Positions 12,915-18,373 of a DNA stretch of 18,373 nt are shown piece by piece; positions within the stretch are counted from its first letter, which is position 1; each line of letters opens with the position of its first letter. The notes under the pieces are model-generated. The model made no database searches and was not told the DNA's origin. It worked only from the letters and a program-made list of their open reading frames with translations. The DNA is taken from the NCBI RefSeq assembly GCF_030651615.1, contig NZ_JAUSCG010000024.1:1-18373 (forward strand). Direction: 5' to 3'. A program made the position numbers and the translations under genes. Source of the stretch: Methanocalculus sp. Its GTDB lineage: Archaea; Halobacteriota; Methanomicrobia; Methanomicrobiales; Methanocorpusculaceae.

Positions 12915-14225
12915 TCAGACAGAGAGATTATCAAGTCTGACCTCGGGGGGCGAAAGTGAAGAGCCGCAGAGTGCCTCTGCGCGCACCTCAAGATCAGTTG
13001 GATCAACAGGGATTGGTTCAGCCTCATCAACCAGAAACCTCCTCCCGGAAAGCCGTCCTTTTAAACGGAAACGGGATGCCAGCGGGAGAACAGCATATTC
13101 AAGAATATAGAGATTTCCAGCATCAAATACCGAAATTCCTTCAGGTGAGAGGATCGTCACACCTTCAACCACCATCTCTTCCGAGACATCCGGGATCACA
13201 CGGATGGCACTGCCAAACCCAACTGAGAGTTCGACATCACCATACCGGTTCAGTCGTGCCGAAGCATTGTAGACCTCGATCGTTTCACCACAGAGGAAGG
13301 GGTCCCGCGCCCGCTCCCCCCAGATTACTATTCTGAGGGGGCCATCGATGAAGAGGTTGCGAACCCATGAAGCTTCACCCCTCCGGGTTGTAAATGGTCG
13401 TGCCGGGTGGAGGGTTGTGATCGTCCCCCGAACAGAATATACCCCCTTATCCATCACCTCACCAGGGGGAGTAAGACAGATAGGCACCTCATGATCCAGC
13501 GGGAGGATACGGGTCTCCTCCTGAGCAACATATTCGATCCCCTCATCTGATGAGCGCCGCAGAGCCCCCTGTATCCTGACGGATGCACCTTCGGTTAGAG
13601 TATCAAAGAGGGCGGGACTCCAGGTGATAAACCTTGCACATCCGGTTGCATCTCCTATGATCGCTTCGGTTACCTTCCCCTCACCCCCATCTCTCCGGGT
13701 AATTGTGCGGGTTGGCCCAACAGCAAGAATACGAGCATCGATCTCAGTCTCCCTTGATAAAGTAGGTTTGGGAGTTGAATCAAGAGAGATCTCTACAGCC
13801 GTCTCTCTGACAGCAAGGGCATGCACCTCGGTTCTCCGCCCCTCCTTCGGCCGTCCGATCACCTCAATGACCGTACCCTCTTCAATCTCAACCACACCTG
13901 CTGCCATCTGATCCCATAGGACGAGTGTGACCGTACCGGTCTCATCGGCAACCTCAACTCTGGCAACACACCCCTCTGATCCATCGTCACGGGTGAACTC
14001 TTTTGGAGTTGATACTCCCGCCACCTTTCCATACAGAGAGACGAGAGTTGGGGAGGGTGTGATCGCACCGATCTTCTGGTGACTTCTCCCTGTCCCTTCA
14101 ACAACGAGGAGTGCAGCTGCCGTCTCGTCGATCAACCCTCCATGAGAGGCAACCATCTCCTCTACCTGCCTGTCAAACTCTTCTCTGGTCAGAAGATCAT
14201 CGACGAGGGCATAGTGGAATCTCAC
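12915..14225 (-). CDS. RPA-like single-stranded DNA binding protein with several OB folds
   Basis: A 436-residue protein made mainly of OB folds, the archaeal counterpart of replication protein A, which coats single-stranded DNA for replication and repair. Repeats of the pattern G-[KT]-[VI]...TRRDGGEGxV...[VA]xxDxTG...[VL]xxW[DS] appear at about residues 64-150 (FTRDDGSEG, LVLWD), 163-240 (ITRRDGGEG, FITWS) and 265-345 (FTTRRGEAS, IVIWG). A weaker beta-rich segment (about 355-420) may be a fourth fold. The N-terminal 50 residues are helical and acidic. I see no CxxC zinc finger, unlike some archaeal RPA proteins. The start is GTG with GAGG upstream, 10 bp after the lysA stop; radA follows, so RPA and its partner recombinase are coexpressed. 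Confidence 0.9.
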   Translation of the reverse strand: MRFHYALVDDLLTREEFDRQVEEMVASHGGLIDETAAALLVVEGTGRSHQKIGAITPSPTLVSLYGKVAGVSTPKEFTRDDGSEGCVARVEVADETGTVTLVLWDQMAAGVVEIEEGTVIEVIGRPKEGRRTEVHALAVRETAVEISLDSTPKPTLSRETEIDARILAVGPTRTITRRDGGEGKVTEAIIGDATGCARFITWSPALFDTLTEGASVRIQGALRRSSDEGIEYVAQEETRILPLDHEVPICLTPPGEVMDKGVYSVRGTITTLHPARPFTTRRGEASWVRNLFIDGPLRIVIWGERARDPFLCGETIEVYNASARLNRYGDVELSVGFGSAIRVIPDVSEEMVVEGVTILSPEGISVFDAGNLYILEYAVLPLASRFRLKGRLSGRRFLVDEAEPIPVDPTDLEVRAEALCGSSLSPPEVRLDNLSV

Positions 14226-14235
14226 AGAGATCCTC

Positions 14236-15537
14236 TCATTCCTGCTGCCAGGAGGGAATTGCCATCGTACTGCAGAGGTCGTCGATCGTTTCTCCTCTTC
14301 TGATAACCTCTGCCCGGTCTCCCTTCACCATAATCTCAGGAGATCTCGGCCTCCCATTGTACTGAGATGACATGGCAAATCCATATGCACCAGTGTCAAG
14401 GACCGCGATGAGATCCCCTGTCTCAGGTACCGGAAGGAGACGATCTGCTGCGATGATATCTCCGGTTTCACAGATCGGCCCTGCAATCGTCACCTGCTCT
14501 TCACCAGGCATATCTGCCTTATTTGCCATGATCACCTCATGCCACGAGTCATACATCGCCGGACGGATGAGGAGGTTAAATCCTGCATCGACATTGGCAA
14601 ACGTCTTGTATGCACGTTTCACCGAGTTCACTCTGGTAAGAAGAACGGTCGATTCGGCAACGAGCCAGCGACCCGGCTCAACCCAGAATTCAGGCGATAT
14701 CCCTGCCTTCTCGATCCCTTCAAGGAAGACCGGCATGACGGCGGCGGCATACTCCTCAGGTGTCGGGGCAACATCGGTCTCCCGGTGATATGGCACTCCA
14801 AGACCACCACCGATATCCAGGAACTCGAGATCAACACCGATATCAGTCACCTCACCTGCAACCTTTGCCATAACGGCAGCGGCACGGGCAAACGGCTCGA
14901 CATCAAGGATCTGTGACCCGATGTGGCAGTGCATCCCTACCGGGACGACATAGGGGGCATCGAGTGCTGCCTGATAGGCTGAGAGGATCTCACCGGCGGG
15001 GATTCCGAATTTGGTTGTTGCAAGCCCGGTTGCAATTTTTGGATGTGTCGGCACCTCAAGTGCCGGATTGACCCGAAATGCAACAGAGATCGTCTTCTTC
15101 AGATCAGACGCCACCTTTGAGAGCTGATGAAGTTCATCAAGCGAATCGACCGAGACACGAACCCCTGTCTCAACAGCGAGCCTGAGATCGGCGGCCGTCT
15201 TTGAACTTCCATTGAAGAGGAGGCGATCAGGTTTCATCCCTGCACGGAGAGCGAGGTTCAGCTCACCTGATGAGAATACATCCGCACCGGCACCGGCTCT
15301 GGCGAGTGCCCTGATGACTGCAAGATTACCATTCGCTTTAGCAGCAAAGAGAAGTCTGACGTGCGGATACCAGCTTGATAACGCGGATTCGTACCTCATA
15401 TAGTTATCGAGGATCTGATCTTCATTTGTGACATAGAGCGGGGTTCCAAACTTCGCTGCAAGGTCGACGAGATCATGTGTTCCGGAGTTCAGATGTCCGT
15501 CTTTGATGGAAAGATGATTTGGAAGCTGCATCGTCAT
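14236..15537 (-). CDS. lysA: Diaminopimelate decarboxylase
   Basis: A 433-residue PLP enzyme that decarboxylates meso-diaminopimelate to lysine, the last step of lysine synthesis. The alanine-racemase-type barrel carries the PLP lysine Lys67 in FAAKANGN, His203/His205 in MHCHIGSQ, the phosphate-binding DIGGGLG (241-247) and EPGRWLVAES (287-296). The C-terminal domain has the active-site CETGD (356-360, Cys356 contacted across the dimer) and GAYGFAMSSQYNGRPR. Length is normal. The ATG at 15537 shares ATGA with the dapL stop, a classic translational coupling; a second ATG two codons later is also possible. A specificity change to arginine or carboxynorspermidine is unlikely next to dapL. Confidence 0.95.
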   Translation of the reverse strand: MTMQLPNHLSIKDGHLNSGTHDLVDLAAKFGTPLYVTNEDQILDNYMRYESALSSWYPHVRLLFAAKANGNLAVIRALARAGAGADVFSSGELNLALRAGMKPDRLLFNGSSKTAADLRLAVETGVRVSVDSLDELHQLSKVASDLKKTISVAFRVNPALEVPTHPKIATGLATTKFGIPAGEILSAYQAALDAPYVVPVGMHCHIGSQILDVEPFARAAAVMAKVAGEVTDIGVDLEFLDIGGGLGVPYHRETDVAPTPEEYAAAVMPVFLEGIEKAGISPEFWVEPGRWLVAESTVLLTRVNSVKRAYKTFANVDAGFNLLIRPAMYDSWHEVIMANKADMPGEEQVTIAGPICETGDIIAADRLLPVPETGDLIAVLDTGAYGFAMSSQYNGRPRSPEIMVKGDRAEVIRRGETIDDLCSTMAIPSWQQE

Positions 15538-16682
15538 CGGCTCATCGCCTCCATACGTGCAACAGCCTCAGCGATCCGCTCAACCGATCGGGTGATGGCG
15601 AACCGGACATATCCTTCACCGTTTGCGCCAAACCCAATGCCCGGTGTGGCAACGATCCCTGCCTCATCAAGGAGACGGGCAGAAAACTTCATCGAATCAT
15701 CGACCTTCATCCAGACATAGAAGGTGGCTTTTGGGGCCAGGACATCGAATCCAATGCTTCTGAGACCTTTAACAAGAACATCCCGCCGTTCCTGGTAGAT
15801 CGAACAGGCTTCTGCCACACAGTCCTGCGGACCGTTTAAAGCAGCAACTCCGGCGAGCTGTACTGCGTCGAAGGCACCTGAGTCGATGTTCGTCTTTACA
15901 CGGCCAAGCCCTGCGATGATCTCTTTGTTGCCAACAGCCATCCCAAGCCTCCATCCGGTCATATTGTAGGTCTTTGAGAGGGAGTGCATCTCAATGCCGA
16001 CCTCCGATGCCCCGTCTGCCTCCAGAAACGATGGAGCCTTATACCCGTCGAAGGTGATCTCCGAGTAGGCATTGTCATGGACGGCAACGATTTTGTGCTC
16101 CCGTGCAAACGATACAACCTCTTCGAAGAACTTCATTGGGGCAATAGCAGCGGTTGGGTTGTTCGGATAGCCGAAGAAGAGGAGCTTCGTCTTTTTGAGA
16201 GTCTCTTTCGGCACTGCATCAAGATCCGGAAGGAACCCGTTCTCTTCATTGAGAGGGAGGGGATGACAGATCCCTTCAGCAAAGAGGGTTGACGTCTTGT
16301 ACACCGGATACCCCGGATCTGTTGCAAGGACGACATCCCCCGGGTTCACAAACGCTTCGGGAACGTGAGCGATCCCTTCTTTTGACCCGATCAGGGTGAT
16401 CACTTCACTCATCGGATCTGCTGTGACACCAAACCGGTTTTTGTACCAGGTGGCAACCGCTTCACGGTAGGTGGAGAGGCCAAGGTACGACGGGTAATGG
16501 TGAGTTGCAGGATCGCGGGCTGCAGTACAGAGTGCATCGACGATATGCGGAGGTGTCGGAAGATCCGGGTCACCGACACCGAGGTCGATGACATCGACAC
16601 CTGAACGAATTTTTGCTCCTTTCATCTCGTCAATACGTGCAAAGAGATAGGGTGGAAGATTGTCAAGTCTGTCTGCGTACAT
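15534..16682 (-). CDS. dapL: LL-diaminopimelate aminotransferase
   Basis: A 382-residue fold-type I PLP aminotransferase that converts tetrahydrodipicolinate directly to LL-diaminopimelate using glutamate. Visible features: DLGVGDPDLPTPP (33-45) at the substrate gate, YPNNPTA (172-178) with the PLP-contacting Asn175, DNAYSEI (203-209), the Schiff-base Lys237 in SLSKTYNMTGWR with Arg245, and a C-terminal VRFAITRS holding the carboxylate-binding arginine. The size and the pairing with lysA favour DapL over aspartate or alanine aminotransferase, which have similar motifs. It heads the five-gene minus-strand run. No Shine-Dalgarno is visible before the ATG; a weak TATA-like element lies about 29 bp upstream. 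Confidence 0.88.
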   Translation of the reverse strand: MYADRLDNLPPYLFARIDEMKGAKIRSGVDVIDLGVGDPDLPTPPHIVDALCTAARDPATHHYPSYLGLSTYREAVATWYKNRFGVTADPMSEVITLIGSKEGIAHVPEAFVNPGDVVLATDPGYPVYKTSTLFAEGICHPLPLNEENGFLPDLDAVPKETLKKTKLLFFGYPNNPTAAIAPMKFFEEVVSFAREHKIVAVHDNAYSEITFDGYKAPSFLEADGASEVGIEMHSLSKTYNMTGWRLGMAVGNKEIIAGLGRVKTNIDSGAFDAVQLAGVAALNGPQDCVAEACSIYQERRDVLVKGLRSIGFDVLAPKATFYVWMKVDDSMKFSARLLDEAGIVATPGIGFGANGEGYVRFAITRSVERIAEAVARMEAMSR

Positions 16683-16708
16683 TAGGGGTACTGTTCTTTT
16701 TTGGGGTA

Positions 16709-16714
16709 CTTAAG
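16709..16714. promoter_or_regulatory. Weak TATA-like element between dapL and the cysteine desulfurase gene
   Basis: CTTAAG, a palindrome in the AT-richest part of the 111-bp divergent gap, is centred about 29 bp before the dapL ATG. It could direct dapL with a leader of a few bases and, on the other strand, a transcript starting near 16737. It is a poor match to the consensus. Confidence 0.3.
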
Positions 16715-16783
16715 AATCACTGACAGGATGGGATCTTTCCTGGTAACAAAAGGTTATTGCAGACAATGAAGATACCATGATAC

Positions 16784-16789
16784 GAGGAG
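16784..16789 (+). promoter_or_regulatory. Ribosome binding site of the cysteine desulfurase gene
   Basis: GAGGAG lies 4 nt before the ATG at 16794 and supports that start over the out-of-frame ATG at 16777. Confidence 0.6.
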
Positions 16790-16793
16790 AGCA

Positions 16794-17975
16794 ATGGAAG
16801 AAAAACGCCTTATTTACCTGGATCATGCAGCCACGACAAGAACACATCCCGACGTTGTATCTGCGATGCTTCCCTACTTCACAGAGCATTTCGGAAACCC
16901 TTCGTCGCTGTACGACCTCGCTTCTGCCTCGCGCACTGCTATTGAAGATGCCCGAAAGAAGGTAGCAACCGCAGTGGGAGCTGTACCTGAAGAGATCTTC
17001 TTCACTTCAGGTGGGACAGAGTCTGATAACTGGGCACTACGCGGAGTTGCTTCTGCGTATGGTAAGAAGGGTCGCCACATAATCACATCCGCAATTGAGC
17101 ATCATGCCATACTTCACACCTGTGAAGCACTTGAAAGGGAGGGGTATGAGGTGACCTATCTTCCTGTGGACGAGTATGGCATGGTACAACCAGGAGCAGT
17201 CGAAGCGGCGATACGGCCCGATACGATCCTCATCTCGGTGATGCTTGCAAATAATGAGATCGGAACGATTCAACCTATCAAAGAGATAGGCGGGATTGCC
17301 CGATCACATAAAGTGCTCTTCCATACAGATGCAGTCCAGGGGGTGGGCCAGATCCCAATAGATGTCAGAGAACTGAATGTTGATCTCCTCTCGATCTCAG
17401 GCCACAAATTCAGTGGTCCAAAAGGGGTAGGGGCACTCTATATCAGACGAGGTACCAGGATTCACCCGCTTATTCATGGCGGGGCGCAGGAGAAGAAACG
17501 TCGGGCAGGTACAGAGAATGTCCCCGGAATCGTTGGTCTCGGTCGTGCAATCGAGCGTGCCATTGCCATCATGCCGGAGAAGTCAGAGCGACTGACAAAA
17601 CTCCGTGATACACTCATTACAGGACTGCTCCGGATCCCAAAGAGCAGGTTAAACGGCCATCCGACAGAACGGCTCCCGAATAACGCAAACATCATCTTCG
17701 AATATATTGAAGGGGAGTCAATACTGCTCCTCCTGAATGCACACGGTATAGCTGCATCGAGTGGAAGCGCATGCACATCAGCTTCACTTGATCCCTCACA
17801 TGTCCTCCTCGCCTGTGGAATACCGCATGAGGTTGCCCATGGGTCGCTCCGGCTGACACTTGGGGAAGAGACGACAGCAGAAGAGATAGCATATGTCCTT
17901 GATGTTGTTCCAAAAGTGGTACAGCGTCTCCGTGACATGTCCCCACTAACCCCAAAAGAACTCAGAACCAGGTGA
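16794..17975 (+). CDS. nifS: Cysteine desulfurase (NifS/IscS family)
   Basis: A 393-residue PLP enzyme that removes sulfur from cysteine as a persulfide for Fe-S cluster and other sulfur chemistry. Motifs: YLDHAATT (8-15), GNPSSLY (34-40), TSGGTESDNWA (71-81), His103 in IEHHA stacking on PLP, HTDAVQ (177-182), PLP Lys205 in SGHKFSGPK, RAGTENV (237-243) and the persulfide Cys327 in SSGSACTS. All catalytic residues are present, unlike the Archaeoglobus IscS in which the PLP lysine is replaced. The short loop around the active cysteine fits the group I (NifS/IscS) type. The scaffold gene follows after 5 nt, so the two form a unit. Confidence 0.96.
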   Translation: MEEKRLIYLDHAATTRTHPDVVSAMLPYFTEHFGNPSSLYDLASASRTAIEDARKKVATAVGAVPEEIFFTSGGTESDNWALRGVASAYGKKGRHIITSAIEHHAILHTCEALEREGYEVTYLPVDEYGMVQPGAVEAAIRPDTILISVMLANNEIGTIQPIKEIGGIARSHKVLFHTDAVQGVGQIPIDVRELNVDLLSISGHKFSGPKGVGALYIRRGTRIHPLIHGGAQEKKRRAGTENVPGIVGLGRAIERAIAIMPEKSERLTKLRDTLITGLLRIPKSRLNGHPTERLPNNANIIFEYIEGESILLLLNAHGIAASSGSACTSASLDPSHVLLACGIPHEVAHGSLRLTLGEETTAEEIAYVLDVVPKVVQRLRDMSPLTPKELRTR

Positions 17976-17976
17976 T
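17971..17976 (+). promoter_or_regulatory. Ribosome binding site of the scaffold gene, overlapping the desulfurase stop
   Basis: GGTGAT contains the TGA stop of the desulfurase gene and sits 4 nt before the ATG at 17981, implying coupled translation. Confidence 0.65.
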
Positions 17977-17980
17977 AAAC

Positions 17981-18373
17981 ATGTACTCAGAGAAGGTAAT
18001 GGACCATTTCATGAATCCACGCAACCAGCGTGAGATTCCTGATGCCGACGGAATAGGCGAGGTCGGCAACCAGAAGTGTGGTGATATCATGAGGATCTTC
18101 TTAAAGATCCGTGATGGCAGAGTCGAAGACGCATCGTTTCAGACCTTTGGATGCGGGGCTGCTGTTGCCTCCTCGTCTATGGCAACTGAGATGATCCTGG
18201 GTAAAACACTTGAGGAAGCATGGGAGATATCCAACAAAGCAGTCGCAGAAGCCCTGGAAGGACTCCCTCCACAGAAACTTCACTGCTCGGTTCTTGCTGA
18301 AGAGGCCATCCATGCGGCAATCAACGATTACCGGAAGAAACAGGGGCTTTCCCTCTGGGGGGAAAGCGGAACC
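17981..18373 (+). CDS. iscU: Fe-S cluster scaffold protein IscU/NifU N-terminal type, cut by window end
   Basis: The first 131 residues are visible and the frame is still open at the last base. The protein accepts sulfur from the desulfurase and builds Fe-S clusters. The three conserved scaffold cysteines are Cys33 (QKCGD), Cys58 (FGCGAAVASSS) and Cys102 (LHCSVLAEEAI), with Asp35 next to the first. The start YSEKVMDHFMNPRN is typical of IscU. Bacterial IscU ends at about 128 residues, so this one has some C-terminal extension; whether it carries further NifU domains cannot be seen. It follows the desulfurase gene by 5 nt. Confidence 0.93.
   Translation, partial: MYSEKVMDHFMNPRNQREIPDADGIGEVGNQKCGDIMRIFLKIRDGRVEDASFQTFGCGAAVASSSMATEMILGKTLEEAWEISNKAVAEALEGLPPQKLHCSVLAEEAIHAAINDYRKKQGLSLWGESGT

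Noticed and set aside
16695..16702. T-rich run between dapL and the desulfurase gene as a terminator
   Set aside because: No plus-strand gene ends here and the minus strand reads as A; it lies in a divergent promoter gap.
1..18373. tRNA or rRNA genes, CRISPR arrays, insertion sequences, phage or plasmid signals
   Set aside because: I found no regularly spaced repeats, cloverleaf-like sequence, transposase or integrase, and the gene content is housekeeping or metabolic throughout. A covariance-model search would be the decisive check for small RNAs.

Overview
The window looks like a chromosomal segment of a methanogenic archaeon, most likely order Methanomicrobiales. Archaeal replication and repair proteins (RadA, FEN1 with a C-terminal PCNA-binding box, an RPA-like protein with several OB folds) sit beside an archaeal phosphoribulokinase, a presenilin-type membrane protease, a PRC-barrel protein and LL-diaminopimelate aminotransferase. 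Promoters are TATA-type and several genes appear leaderless or nearly so. Glycine betaine uptake plus a TrkH potassium transporter suggest a salt-tolerant lineage (a Methanocalculus-like organism is possible), but the genus is a guess. I saw no tRNA, rRNA, CRISPR array or insertion sequence, and no gene-free stretch above 300 bp.

Layout. 1-1240 (+): the end of a glycine betaine ABC permease and its lipoprotein binding protein. 1274-4185 (-): three overlapping genes for a nitrogenase-like enzyme, with one NifH-like reductase and two different short NifD/NifK-like subunits. 4248-8093 (-): TrkH, phosphoribulokinase, FEN1 and a small membrane coiled-coil protein, in tight same-strand order. 8147-9064 (+): the presenilin-like protease, overlapping tail to tail with a NOG1-family GTPase (9000-9977, -). 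10027-11212 (+): a winged-helix/CBS regulator and a PRC-barrel protein. 11218-16682 (-): a five-gene run read in the order dapL, lysA, rpa, radA, phosphoglycolate phosphatase, with overlaps or short gaps. 16794-18373 (+): cysteine desulfurase and an IscU-type scaffold, cut by the window end.

How the genes may work together. The betaine transporter and TrkH both serve osmotic balance. Phosphoribulokinase points to the reductive hexulose-phosphate pathway, in which it makes ribulose bisphosphate for an archaeal RuBisCO. RuBisCO oxygenase activity and cleavage of damaged DNA ends both yield 2-phosphoglycolate, which the phosphatase coupled to radA would remove. The desulfurase/scaffold pair makes Fe-S clusters of the kind the nitrogenase-like complex would need.

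The strongest candidate for an undescribed system is the three-gene nitrogenase-like operon. Both large subunits keep three cysteines in P-cluster-like positions, yet they are far shorter than NifD/NifK, and no cofactor-maturation genes are adjacent. It does not match the F430 cyclase pair CfbC/CfbD simply, because there are two distinct component-1 subunits. Its substrate cannot be read from the sequence.
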